Below, one piece after another: positions 1 to 9,245 of a stretch of 47,898 nt of DNA. This stretch comes from Gemmiger_A avium. Its GTDB lineage: Bacteria; Bacillota; Clostridia; Oscillospirales; Ruminococcaceae. The notes below the pieces were generated by a model that worked only from the letters and a program-made list of their open reading frames with translations, ran no database searches and was not told the DNA's origin. Every line of letters begins with the position of its first letter. Positions within the stretch are counted from its first letter, which is position 1. Made by a program: the position numbers and the translations under genes. Where the stretch lies: assembly GCA_019114585.1 (NCBI GenBank), contig DXFE01000007.1:1-47898 (forward strand), in the 5' to 3' direction.

Positions 1-106
1 GCAGCAGACTGCAGACAGCTTTTAGAAAAATTGTCACGAACGTATACAGGGCCATGTGCAGTTTCATCTGCATGGACCAGCGATAGATGCGCAGATACGT
101 TTTCAT
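1..106 (-). CDS. DUF3021-like membrane protein, N-terminal fragment
   Basis: Only the first 35 codons lie in the window; the gene runs off the left edge. The visible N-terminus is a short basic segment (MKTYLRIYRWSMQMK) followed by the start of a hydrophobic helix. Its ATG overlaps the stop codon of the LytTR regulator as ATGA, and a GGGAGG sits 9 bases upstream, so the two genes are translationally coupled. A small membrane protein of the DUF3021 type directly after a LytTR regulator is a standard Firmicute pair, and that context is the main basis of the call. With so little sequence, another four-helix membrane family is possible. Confidence 0.55.
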   Translation of the reverse strand, partial: MKTYLRIYRWSMQMKLHMALYTFVTIFLKAVCSLL

Positions 107-549
107 CCCTCATAACCTCCCTGTAATTTCTCCCGCAGTGCCGGCGCATACCGCCGGGATATCAGGATCTTTTCTCCTGTGGGCAACAGCGCTTCGATCC
201 TGCCGCCCGGACGGCTGCGCAGACTTTGCACCGCGTTCAGGTTTACCACTGTGGATTTTCCGCACCGGAACAGCCCCAATACACCCCAGCGGAGTTCCAG
301 CGCCGCCAGGCTGAACGGGGCACGACAGACAGAGCCGGCTGTGTACACAAACACCTTATCCTCCACCGTTTCTGCCCACAGAATATCCCGGGGAGATACG
401 GCCACCGTTTCCTGCTGCTCGTTCAGCAGCCACATTCGATCGGATTCGCTTTGCAGCAGTGCAACAATTGTTTGCAGCTCGGCACTGTCTTCCGGTCCCC
501 GCACTGTTACCTGGACTTCGCCGGGGCAATGTTCGATCTGCAGCTTCAT
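103..549 (-). CDS. LytTR-family DNA-binding regulator
   Basis: A 148-residue stand-alone LytTR protein. Residues about 1-40 form a short N-terminal segment with no receiver domain. From about residue 45 it shows the LytTR pattern: VSPRDILWAETVEDKVFVYT, then FRCGKSTVVNLNAV and GEKILISRRYAPALREKL, which match the family's beta strands and recognition segment. Because there is no phospho-receiver, its signal probably comes from the DUF3021-like membrane partner encoded next (ATGA overlap). The start at 549 has a GGGGGG stretch 5 bases upstream and a good promoter at 573-601. The target genes are not visible; autoregulation is common in this family. Confidence 0.88.
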   Translation of the reverse strand: MKLQIEHCPGEVQVTVRGPEDSAELQTIVALLQSESDRMWLLNEQQETVAVSPRDILWAETVEDKVFVYTAGSVCRAPFSLAALELRWGVLGLFRCGKSTVVNLNAVQSLRSRPGGRIEALLPTGEKILISRRYAPALREKLQGGYEG

Positions 550-572
550 AGCGTCCCCCCTTTTGTAATTTC

Positions 573-601
573 AGCATAGCAGGGGCTAAAAGGAAAAGCA
601 A
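573..601 (-). promoter_or_regulatory. Promoter of the LytTR operon
   Basis: On the minus strand TTGCTT (601-596) and TATGCT (578-573) are 17 bases apart, about 25 bases ahead of the LytTR start codon. This is a good vegetative promoter match. Confidence 0.6.
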
Positions 602-724
602 TGTCCTCTCCTCTATGCGGTCATTTAAAGGGGGCAGGTTGCATTGCCGGCATTGCGTTTTTCGCCTGAAAAATGCCCGCCAAAAAGAGATTTTATTTTT
701 CTGCAAAAAAATTCAAAAAATGTA

Positions 725-753
725 TTGACAACCCAGGAAACTCATGCTAAAAT
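725..753 (+). promoter_or_regulatory. Promoter of tRNA-Leu
   Basis: A consensus TTGACA (725-730), exactly 17 bases, then TAAAAT (748-753), ending 35 bases before the tRNA. This is the best vegetative promoter match in the window, as expected for a stable RNA gene. Confidence 0.8.
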
Positions 754-788
754 GTATAACGTTCCGCGGCGACGGAACAACAAAATAA

Positions 789-875
789 GCGGATGTGGCG
801 GAATTGGCAGACGCGCTAGATTCAGGTTCTAGTGGGGGCAACTCCATATGGGTTCAAGTCCCTTCATCCGCACCA
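789..875 (+). tRNA. tRNA-Leu (anticodon CAG)
   Basis: An 87-base tRNA with a perfect 7-bp acceptor stem (GCGGATG 789-795 with CATCCGC 865-871), discriminator A and encoded CCA (873-875). The anticodon stem CTAGA/TCTAG (816-820/828-832) encloses loop TTCAGGT, giving anticodon CAG (823-825). The long variable arm and the GGTTCAAGTC T-arm fit a class II leucine tRNA. It reads CTG, by far the commonest leucine codon in the surrounding genes. It stands alone with its own promoter and terminator, and no integrase or attachment repeat is seen beside it. Confidence 0.97.
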
Positions 876-876
876 G

Positions 877-909
877 ACTCCCGAATGCAGCAGCATTCGG
901 GAGTTTTTT
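877..909 (+). terminator. Intrinsic terminator after tRNA-Leu
   Basis: Perfect 12-bp stem (877-888 with 893-904), AGCA loop, then a T run to 909. A second, weaker GC-rich hairpin followed by T residues lies at about 925-952. The rest of the 440-base stretch up to pepF is moderately AT-rich and shows only the pepF promoter. Confidence 0.88.
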
Positions 910-1197
910 CGTATTTTCCGCAGAAAAGCCCTGCTATCCGGCGGGGCTTTTTGCTTGCCTCCCCTGTTTTTTGCGCGACGTACGGTAAACATATCTTTCG
1001 GAGAAAAGCCGCTTTCTTCTCTCAAACGAATTTCCAGTAAAAGCGATGACAGCAAATCTGTCCAACAAGATTTTGCGCGTCGCCGGACCCGCAGACTGGG
1101 TACCGCCGGTATATATTCATGCATATAAAGTATCCGGGCGCATGCGTGCAATCCCCTGGCATAAAAGCATGTTTTTTTATCGGCGGCTGTATATCCG

Positions 1198-1226
1198 ATG
1201 ACAGCGGCGGCAGACTGTGCTATACT
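1198..1226 (+). promoter_or_regulatory. pepF: Promoter of pepF
   Basis: ATGACA (1198-1203), 17 bases, TATACT (1221-1226). The predicted leader is about 85 bases and contains a small hairpin (AACGCCG-TTTC-CGGCGTT, about 1242-1259) of unknown relevance. Confidence 0.55.
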
Positions 1227-1316
1227 GGGGAAGTAATTTTAACGCCGTTTCCGGCGTTTTCAGGGCCGGGCCGTTTGCGGCAGGGCCCCAATTTATTGCA
1301 AAAGGAGTCGACATTC

Positions 1317-3119
1317 ATGGCAAAAACCGTTCCTGTCCGCAGTGAGATCCCGCAGGAATTCACCTGGAACCTCACCGATCTTTTCCCCAGTGATGAAGCC
1401 TGGCAGGCAGAATATACCCGCCTGCAGGAGTCGCTGGGCAAGCTGTCCGCCTATGCGGGGCGCCTGAGCGAGAGCGCCGCCACCCTGCTGGAGTTTCTGC
1501 AGCTGCAGGATCAGCTGGAGGTGGACGCCGACCGGATGCTGTCCTACGCGATGCGCAAGACCGACCAGGACACCCGGGAGCCTGTGTATCAGGAGATGAG
1601 CGCCCAGGCCCGCAACTTCCTGGTGGCCTGGGAGCAGGCGCTGGCATTCCAGACCCCGGAACTGCTGGCCATTGATGAGAACCGTCTGGAGGAGTTCTAC
1701 CGCACCGAGCCGGCGCTGGAGCATTACCGTCTGGCACTGACCCGCATCCTGCGCAAGAAGGAGCACACCCTCTCCGCCGAGTGCGAAAACCTGCTGGCCG
1801 CCGCCGGCAGCATGGGTCAGGCCCCGGGCAGTATCTTCCCCCTGCTGAACAACGCCGACATGACCTTTGAGGATGCGGTGGACGGCCAGGGCGAGCACCA
1901 CGCTCTGAGCCACGGCAGCTACATCGCCATGATGGAATCCCAGGACCGGGCTCTGCGTGAGTCTGCTTTCCGTTCTCTCTATGCCGGGTACGGCAAGCTG
2001 AAGAACACCTGCTCCGCCCTGCTGGGCGCCCAGATGAAGCAGCTGCAGTTCTTTGCGGATGCCCACCACTATCCCTCTGCCCTGCACGCTTCCCTGGCGG
2101 AGACCGAGGTTCCGGTGGAAATCTACCACAACCTGATCGAGACCGTACACAAGCACCTGCCCACCATGCACCGGTATGTGCGGCTGCGCAAAAAACTGCT
2201 GGGCGTGGATGAACTTCATTATTATGATCTGTATGCCCCCATCGTGGCCGACGTACAGATGGAGGTTCCCTTTGAAAAGGGCAAGGAGATGGCCCGCGAG
2301 GCGCTGGCTCCCCTGGGCGAAAACTACCTGCGGATGCTGAACGAGGGTTTTGACAACCGCTGGCTGGATGTGTACGAGAACCAGGGCAAGCGCTCCGGCG
2401 CGTACTCTGCCGGCGTATACGGCGCGCACCCCTACGTGCTGCTCAACTACACCGACACCCTGAACGATGCGTTCACCCTGGTGCACGAGATGGGCCACGC
2501 CCTGCACTCCTACCTGTCCAACACCCACCAGAAGCCCACCTATGCCGGCTACAAGATCTTTGTGGCGGAGGTTGCCTCCACCTGCAACGAGGCCCTGCTG
2601 ATCCACCACCTGCTGGACGGCACCCAGGAGCCCCGTCAGCGCGCCTACCTGATCAACCATTTCCTGGAGCAGTTCCGCACCACCCTGTACCGTCAGACCA
2701 TGTTTGCCGAGTTCGAACTGTGGTGCAGTGAGCAGGTTCGCCAGGGCAAGGCCCTGACCGCCGACGGCCTGTGCGCCAAATACGCGGAGCTGAACCGGCT
2801 GTACTACGGCGACGACATCGTGGCCGATCCCGAGATTGCTCTGGAGTGGGCCCGTATCCCCCATTTCTATTACAATTTCTATGTATATCAGTACGCCACC
2901 GGCTTTGCCTCGGCGGTTGCCCTGTCCCAGCGCATCCTGCGCGAGGGCCAGCCGGCAGTGGACGACTACCTGCATTTCCTGAGCGGCGGCTGCTCGGCCG
3001 ATCCGGTAACCCTGCTGCAGGGCGCCGGCGTAGACCTGTCCACGCCCGCCCCCATTGACGACGCCCTGCGGTACTTTGATACCCTGCTGGGAGAGATGGA
3101 GGCCCTGATGTCCGCGTGA
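1317..3119 (+). CDS. pepF: Oligoendopeptidase F (M3B metallopeptidase)
   Basis: A cytoplasmic zinc peptidase of 600 residues, the usual length of PepF, which cuts oligopeptides of roughly 7-17 residues. The zinc site is HEMGH at 390-394 with the third ligand E418 in FVAEVAST, the M3 arrangement. Downstream blocks such as FRTTLYRQTMFAEFE are typical of the family. There is no signal peptide. The frame stays open upstream, but ATG 1317 has AAAGGAG 9 bases before it and begins where family homology begins. It is monocistronic with its own promoter. The next operon imports oligopeptides, so the two loci could act in sequence (import, then hydrolysis), although they are transcribed separately. Confidence 0.95.
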   Translation: MAKTVPVRSEIPQEFTWNLTDLFPSDEAWQAEYTRLQESLGKLSAYAGRLSESAATLLEFLQLQDQLEVDADRMLSYAMRKTDQDTREPVYQEMSAQARNFLVAWEQALAFQTPELLAIDENRLEEFYRTEPALEHYRLALTRILRKKEHTLSAECENLLAAAGSMGQAPGSIFPLLNNADMTFEDAVDGQGEHHALSHGSYIAMMESQDRALRESAFRSLYAGYGKLKNTCSALLGAQMKQLQFFADAHHYPSALHASLAETEVPVEIYHNLIETVHKHLPTMHRYVRLRKKLLGVDELHYYDLYAPIVADVQMEVPFEKGKEMAREALAPLGENYLRMLNEGFDNRWLDVYENQGKRSGAYSAGVYGAHPYVLLNYTDTLNDAFTLVHEMGHALHSYLSNTHQKPTYAGYKIFVAEVASTCNEALLIHHLLDGTQEPRQRAYLINHFLEQFRTTLYRQTMFAEFELWCSEQVRQGKALTADGLCAKYAELNRLYYGDDIVADPEIALEWARIPHFYYNFYVYQYATGFASAVALSQRILREGQPAVDDYLHFLSGGCSADPVTLLQGAGVDLSTPAPIDDALRYFDTLLGEMEALMSA

Positions 3120-3238
3120 CGCAGACAGTTATGCGGCTGCCGGTCTTTAGGATTCTGCACTTTTGCATGATACAACACTATTTCAACACAGATTTTTCTT
3201 CGGTTTTTATAAAAGTTTACTCAAAAGTTCACTTTTAG

Positions 3239-3267
3239 TTGCTTTTTCTCCGTTTTCTTGCTAAAAT
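3239..3267 (+). promoter_or_regulatory. Promoter of the opp operon
   Basis: TTGCTT (3239-3244), 17 bases, TAAAAT (3262-3267). The leader of about 95 bases holds a GC-rich hairpin with arms GTACA (about 3288) and TGTAC (about 3319). No clear terminator for pepF lies between 3120 and 3238. Confidence 0.6.
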
Positions 3268-3368
3268 AATACAGATTCCACCGGAAGGTACAGGCCGGGG
3301 GCTCTTCCTCCCCCTGTACGCCCGGTTCAGTCAAATCTACTGTTTTGGGACAGGAAAGGAATGCATGT

Positions 3369-5264
3369 ATGAAGAAGACAAGACTCATGTCCTTGCTGCT
3401 TGCAGGCGTTATGGCCGTTTCGATGGCCGCCTGTGGCGGTCAGGCGCCCGTAACCAACAACGGGGACAGCAGCGCTGCCGGAAGCAGTTCTGCTGCGGGT
3501 ACTGAGAGCACCCGCCCCACCGAGCCGCAGGGTCAGCTGGTCATCGGCAGCACTACCCAGATGGGTAATGACTTCTACGATCCCAGCTTCTCCAACAACG
3601 CGGTCAACTACAAGACCTACGACCTGATCCACGGCTATGCCACCGTCGTGTCCGACATCGACGGCAACTACGTTTACGATCCCACTGTGGTGGCCAGCCA
3701 CACCGAGACCGAAAACGAAGACGGCACCAAGACCTACACCGTGACCATCAACGATGGCCTGGTGTGGAGCGACGGTACCCCCATCACCGCTAAGGACTAC
3801 GTCTTCCAGCTGCTGCTGGAGAGCAGCCCTGAGATGAACGGCGTGGACGGCTATCCCAGCCAGGCCGGCTACTCCCTGGTAGGCTACCAGGAGTTCTTCA
3901 ACGGCGAGACCGAGTACTTCGCCGGCGTGCACCTGGTGGACGAGATGACCTACTCCGTCACCGTCCGCGCTGAGGAGCTGCCCTACCACTACGATATCAC
4001 CTACGCTTCCGCTATGCCCCGCCCGATGCATGTCATCGCTCCGGACTGCGACGTGGAGGATACCGCTGAGGGTGCTACCATCACCGGTGAGTTCACCACC
4101 GACCTGCTGCTGAAGACTATCAACGATACCACCACCGGCTATCGTTACAATCCGAAGGTCACCTGCGGCCCCTACCTGTTCGAGTCTTTCGACGTGGCCA
4201 GCGCTCAGTGCACCCTGACCGTCAACCCCAACTATGCGGGCGACTACCGTGGTGTGAAGCCGGTCATCGAGAAGCTGATCATCAAGATGGTCAAGACCGA
4301 CACCATGATCAACGAGCTGAAGTCCGGCTCTGTTGACCTGCTGTTCCAGTGCAGCGGCGCCGACACCATCAACGGCGGTCTGGATCTGGTTGACCAGGGC
4401 CTGGCTCAGGACAACACCTTCTTCCGTAACGGTTACGGCAAGGTGCAGTTCGACTGCAGCCAGTTCCCCACCGATTCTGCCAACGTCCGTAAGGCGATTG
4501 CTTACTGCCTGGATCGCAACGAGTTTGCCCGTCAGTACAGCGGCGGCTACGCGGCTGTTGTGCACTCCTACTATGGTCTGGCCCAGTGGGAGTACCAGGA
4601 ATCCAAGGACTGGATCGACCAGAACCTGGAGACCTACGAGAAGAACCTGGACGAGGCCAAGGCTCTGCTGGAGGCCGACGGCTGGACCCTGAACGCTGAC
4701 GGCACCGAGTACTCCGGCACCGGCCTGCGTTACAAGGAAGTTGACGGCGAGCTGAAGCCCCTGGTGATCGAGTGGGCCAACACCGACGGCAACCCCGTTT
4801 CCGACCTGCTGGCTACCATGCTGCCCGAGGCTATGACCGAGATCGGCATGCAGCTGAACGCCACCACCATGGACTTCCCCACCCTGCAGGCTGCTATCAC
4901 CCACACCGGTGACAAGATCTACAACATGTACAACCTGGCCGTTGGCTTTGCTCTGGCCAGCAGCCCCTGGTACTACTACTCCACCGATCCTGTCTGGATG
5001 CAGGGCGGCTACAACAGCAACTGGATCGCCGATGAGGAACTGGAAGCTGCTGCCGAGGCTCTGAAGCCCATCCCCTTCGACGACAAGGAAACCTGGCTGA
5101 CCGCCTGGCAGAACTTCATCGCCGTTTGGAACGACAAGATGCCTGACATCCCCCTGTACTCCGATGAGTACTACGACTTCTTCTCCAACAAGCTGCACGG
5201 CTGGTACTCCACCTCCGTTTGGGAGTGGTCCCGTGCCGTCCTGGATGCCTGGGTCGACGCCTAA
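3369..5264 (+). CDS. oppA: Oligopeptide ABC transporter substrate-binding lipoprotein
   Basis: An extracellular solute-binding protein of family 5 (SBP_bac_5), 631 residues, longer than the usual 530-560. The N-terminus is a lipoprotein signal (MKKTRLMSLLLAG...SMAAC) with lipid-anchored Cys22, followed by a Ser/Gly/Ala-rich linker to about residue 55. Blocks such as DGLVWSDGTPITAKDYVF and the late Asp/Trp-rich lobe are characteristic. The start is ATG 3369, 8 bases after AGGAAAGGA. It is first in a six-gene operon with the permeases and both ATPases. The terminator hairpin behind it probably gives excess binding protein over membrane subunits. The ligand cannot be read from sequence; peptides are the best guess from the ATPase types. 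Confidence 0.93.
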   Translation: MKKTRLMSLLLAGVMAVSMAACGGQAPVTNNGDSSAAGSSSAAGTESTRPTEPQGQLVIGSTTQMGNDFYDPSFSNNAVNYKTYDLIHGYATVVSDIDGNYVYDPTVVASHTETENEDGTKTYTVTINDGLVWSDGTPITAKDYVFQLLLESSPEMNGVDGYPSQAGYSLVGYQEFFNGETEYFAGVHLVDEMTYSVTVRAEELPYHYDITYASAMPRPMHVIAPDCDVEDTAEGATITGEFTTDLLLKTINDTTTGYRYNPKVTCGPYLFESFDVASAQCTLTVNPNYAGDYRGVKPVIEKLIIKMVKTDTMINELKSGSVDLLFQCSGADTINGGLDLVDQGLAQDNTFFRNGYGKVQFDCSQFPTDSANVRKAIAYCLDRNEFARQYSGGYAAVVHSYYGLAQWEYQESKDWIDQNLETYEKNLDEAKALLEADGWTLNADGTEYSGTGLRYKEVDGELKPLVIEWANTDGNPVSDLLATMLPEAMTEIGMQLNATTMDFPTLQAAITHTGDKIYNMYNLAVGFALASSPWYYYSTDPVWMQGGYNSNWIADEELEAAAEALKPIPFDDKETWLTAWQNFIAVWNDKMPDIPLYSDEYYDFFSNKLHGWYSTSVWEWSRAVLDAWVDA

Positions 5265-5286
5265 GGTTTAATCCGGCATAAGAACG

Positions 5287-5328
5287 TCCGGCGGAACCCC
5301 GCCTTGTGGCCGGGTTCCGCCGGATTTT
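5287..5328 (+). terminator. Intercistronic terminator between oppA and oppB
   Basis: Perfect 13-bp inverted repeat (5287-5299 with 5312-5324) followed by TTTT. It lies inside the operon, so partial read-through is expected: the binding protein would be made in excess of the permeases. Confidence 0.75.
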
Positions 5329-5433
5329 CCTTGTTGCAGCATTCCCCCTCAGAGGCAAGGCCATCCTTGCTTTACCCCTGCTCCGGGAAGGGAGCGCACC
5401 TATTTATTCTTTGTACGATTGGAGGAACGGCGA

Positions 5434-6426
5434 ATGGGAAAAGGCAGATATCTGCTGAAGCGATTGATTTATATCGTCTTCGTCTTCTTTATCATTTCCA
5501 TCCTGATGTTCTGGATCTATAAATCCATGCCCGGCGACCCCGTGGATATCATGCTGGGCAGCAGCAAAACCACCATGAAGCCTGACGCTTACCAGGCTCT
5601 GTATGAAAAGACCAAGGCCTCTCTGGGTCTGGATCACCCCCTGCCGATCCAGTATTTTGCCTGGATGGGCAATATGCTGACCGGTCATTTCGGCTATTCC
5701 ACCCAGTATAAGCAGGAGGTCATCAACGTGATCGGCGCGCCGATGCTCAACACGGTGCTGCTGAACCTGCTGACCATGATCGTGGTGTTTGTGATCTCCA
5801 TTCCCCTGGGTATTGCCACCGCGGTGCGTAAGAACGGCGCCTTTGACAAGAGCGTCCAGGTGCTTACCATTGTGGGCTACAGTATTCCTACCTTTATTAT
5901 CGCCCTGCTTTCCATCTTCCTGCTGGCGGTCAAGTTCCCGATCTTCCCCATCAGCGGCGTGCAGACGGCCGGCTCCACAGCCACCGGTCTGGCGGCCATA
6001 GGCGACAAGCTGTGGCACATGGCGCTGCCTGTACTGGTTATGTCGGTATCGGGTATCGGCGGCATCACCCGCTATGTGCGTGCTGCCATGATCGATGTGC
6101 TGCGCATGGACTATATCAAGACTGCCCGTGCCAAAGGCCTGCGGGAAAAGACGGTTATCTACATCCATGCGTTCCGTAACGCCCTGATCCCGGTGGTTAC
6201 CGTTACCACCTGGTGGGTCGTGGGCCTGTTCGGCGGTTCCATCGTTATCGAGTCGGTGTTCCTGTGGCCCGGTCTCGGCAAAATGTTGATCGACGGCCTG
6301 CTGCAGCGTGACTTTGCGGTGGTTCTGACCATGCAGATGTTCTACGTGGTGCTGTCTCTGGCCGGCAACGTCATTATGGACGTAGCCTACACCATGGTAG
6401 ACCCCCGCGTGCGGCTGGACAGCTAA
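5434..6426 (+). CDS. oppB: Oligopeptide ABC transporter permease, OppB type
   Basis: A 330-residue inner-membrane permease of the BPD_transp_1/DppB family with about six helices. The first helix follows a short basic N-terminus (GRYLLKRLIYIVFVFF), as usual for this subunit. The EAA coupling loop is recognisable at DYIKTARAKGLREKTVIYIH. The C-terminus MVDPRVRLDS is typical. ATG 5434 follows GGAGG by 8 bases; an upstream TTG in frame overlaps that ribosome site and is rejected. The stop codon abuts the Shine-Dalgarno sequence of the next permease, with 12 bases between the genes. It pairs with OppC to form the membrane channel. Confidence 0.95.
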   Translation: MGKGRYLLKRLIYIVFVFFIISILMFWIYKSMPGDPVDIMLGSSKTTMKPDAYQALYEKTKASLGLDHPLPIQYFAWMGNMLTGHFGYSTQYKQEVINVIGAPMLNTVLLNLLTMIVVFVISIPLGIATAVRKNGAFDKSVQVLTIVGYSIPTFIIALLSIFLLAVKFPIFPISGVQTAGSTATGLAAIGDKLWHMALPVLVMSVSGIGGITRYVRAAMIDVLRMDYIKTARAKGLREKTVIYIHAFRNALIPVVTVTTWWVVGLFGGSIVIESVFLWPGLGKMLIDGLLQRDFAVVLTMQMFYVVLSLAGNVIMDVAYTMVDPRVRLDS

Positions 6427-6438
6427 GGAGGAACGAGG

Positions 6439-8244
6439 ATGCGAAAAGACAAAAAGAACAAGCGCTCCACGGCAGCGGTGGCTGCCCAGCGCATGGCCCT
6501 GGGCGGCCTTCCCCAGGAAGAAGAAGAGGTGCTGCAGAGCCCGCTGCAGATGGTTGTCAGCGCCTTTGTAAAGGACAAGATCGCCATGACCGGCGTGGTC
6601 CTGTTCACCTTTATCTTCCTGTGCTGCATTTTCCTGCCGTTCTTCTTCCCCATTGACCTGTACTACCAGGACGTGACCCAGGCCAATGTGGCCCCGGGCT
6701 TCGGCATGCTCAAGGTGCCCGCCCAACTTAAGAACAACGCGCAGGACCTGTCCGTGGGCAGCTCTTTCTCGGTTGGCCTGGACAAGGACGGCAATGTGTA
6801 CGAATGGGGTACCTTCCCCAATGAAAAGCTGAAAAAAATCCCCAGCAGCAGCGAGACCGGCAAACTGGTTCAGGTTTCTGCCGGTCTGGACCATGTGCTT
6901 GCCGTCAACGAGGACGGCCAGCTCTTCACCTGGGGCAACGACCGTATGGGTCTGGCCAGCATCCCCATGGAGCTGCGCACCGGCGGCAACGACATCAAGC
7001 AGATCTACGCCGGCTATCAGATCTCTCTGGCCCTGACCGAGGACGGCGAGATGTACAACTGGGGCAGTGATTACCTGCTGAGTATCTCCTACCCCGAAGG
7101 GGTGCAGGGCAACATCGACAAGTTTGCTGCCAGCACCAACATCGTTATGGTGCTGACCAAGGACGGCGAGGTTGTTCCTCTCACCAACAAGTCTTCTGCC
7201 TACACCAAGATTCCGGAAGAGATTCAGGGCAACGTGGTGGATCTGGCGCTGACCGACGAGTGCGCTGCGGCTGTCACTTCCGACGGGCGCGTGTACACCT
7301 GGGGCAACAACATCAAGAAGGGTCTGGATGTGCCCGAGGATATCCAGGGTCAGGTTGTTTCGGTCACCGGCGGCCGGTATCACTTCACCGCCGTGCTGCA
7401 GGACGGCACCGTGCGCAGCTGGGGTGACAACACCCATGGCCAGGCCAATGCTCCCAAGGGCGTGACCGTCTCCTCTGTGGACAGCGGCTACTACGCCAAC
7501 TACGCCATCACCGAGGATGGTTCCGTGGTTGCCTGGGGCCTGAAGGGCTACCTGATGGGCACCGACGATCTGGGCCGTGACCTGTTCCGCCGTATTCTGG
7601 TGGGCGGCCGTATGACCATGACCGTGGGCGCTATCGCCGTTATCATCTCCACCATCATCGGTATCGTGGTGGGCGGTATCTCCGGCTACAAGGGCGGCAA
7701 GGTGGACAACCTGCTCATGCGTCTGACCGAGATCGTTTCTTCGATCCCGTTCCTGCCGTTCTGTATTATTCTGTCTTCGATCCTGGGCAACTCCATCAGT
7801 GAGACCCAGCGTATCATCCTGATCATGTGCATTCTGGGCCTGCTGTCCTGGCCCGGCATCGCCCGTCTGGTGCGCGGCAGCGTGCTGGCCGAGCGCGAGC
7901 AGGAGTTCGTTACCGCCGCCAAGGCGCTGGGCGTGAAGGAATTCGGTATTATCTTCCGCCACATCCTGCCCAACATCATCACGGTTATCATCGTAAACGC
8001 GACCCTGAACTTCGCGACCTGCATGCTGACCGAGTCCTCCCTGTCCTTTATCGGCTTCGGCGTTACCGAGCCCAATGCTACCTGGGGTAACATGCTGACC
8101 GGCGCCCAGAACGGCCAGGTCATCGAGAACTACTGGTGGCGCTGGGTCTTCCCCGCTCTGATGCTGGGTATCTGCACCATCAGCATCAACTGCATCGGCG
8201 ACGGCCTGCGCGACGCCATTGACCCCAAATCGAAGGAGAGGTGA
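6439..8244 (+). CDS. oppC: OppC-type permease with inserted RCC1-like beta-propeller
   Basis: A 601-residue permease, twice the normal OppC length of about 300. Residues 1-44 are cytoplasmic, and 45-75 hold the first helix (KIAMTGVVLFTFIFLCC). At about 95-370 the normally short extracellular loop is replaced by seven tandem RCC1-like repeats. At 372 it rejoins the canonical sequence LMGTDDLGRDLFRRIL and continues as a normal permease with the EAA loop (EFVTAAKALGVKEFGIIFRH) to DGLRDAIDPKSKER. The frame is continuous and both flanks are intact, so this is a real insertion and not an assembly join. By OppC topology the propeller faces outside, where OppA docks. AAGGAGG lies 7 bases before ATG 6439. 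Permease function is confident; the propeller's role is unknown. Confidence 0.95.
   Translation: MRKDKKNKRSTAAVAAQRMALGGLPQEEEEVLQSPLQMVVSAFVKDKIAMTGVVLFTFIFLCCIFLPFFFPIDLYYQDVTQANVAPGFGMLKVPAQLKNNAQDLSVGSSFSVGLDKDGNVYEWGTFPNEKLKKIPSSSETGKLVQVSAGLDHVLAVNEDGQLFTWGNDRMGLASIPMELRTGGNDIKQIYAGYQISLALTEDGEMYNWGSDYLLSISYPEGVQGNIDKFAASTNIVMVLTKDGEVVPLTNKSSAYTKIPEEIQGNVVDLALTDECAAAVTSDGRVYTWGNNIKKGLDVPEDIQGQVVSVTGGRYHFTAVLQDGTVRSWGDNTHGQANAPKGVTVSSVDSGYYANYAITEDGSVVAWGLKGYLMGTDDLGRDLFRRILVGGRMTMTVGAIAVIISTIIGIVVGGISGYKGGKVDNLLMRLTEIVSSIPFLPFCIILSSILGNSISETQRIILIMCILGLLSWPGIARLVRGSVLAEREQEFVTAAKALGVKEFGIIFRHILPNIITVIIVNATLNFATCMLTESSLSFIGFGVTEPNATWGNMLTGAQNGQVIENYWWRWVFPALMLGICTISINCIGDGLRDAIDPKSKER
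6745..7540 (+). repeat. Seven RCC1-like repeats within oppC
   Basis: Seven repeats of 38-43 codons share the pattern [S/Y]xG-x5-[A/V]Lx-x-DG-x-V-x-x-WG. The conserved tryptophans are W123, W165, W208, W288, W328 and W366; repeat four has L248 instead. Seven such repeats are the number in a closed RCC1 propeller. The repeats are diverged in DNA, so this is an old domain and not a recent tandem expansion. Confidence 0.85.
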
Positions 8245-8249
8245 GTACC

Positions 8250-9234
<985 letters not shown>

Positions 9235-9245
<11 letters not shown>

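Noticed and set aside
789..1316. tRNA-Leu as an integration site for a mobile element
   Set aside because: There is no integrase, no repeat of the tRNA 3' end and no foreign-looking genes nearby; only terminators and the pepF promoter follow.
1293..7962. Very long open frames antisense to pepF, oppA and oppB/oppC (500-850 codons)
   Set aside because: They arise from the strong GC and CTG/CAG codon bias of the true genes on the other strand. Their products are low-complexity Gly/His/Gln/Val-rich, with no ribosome sites or domains.
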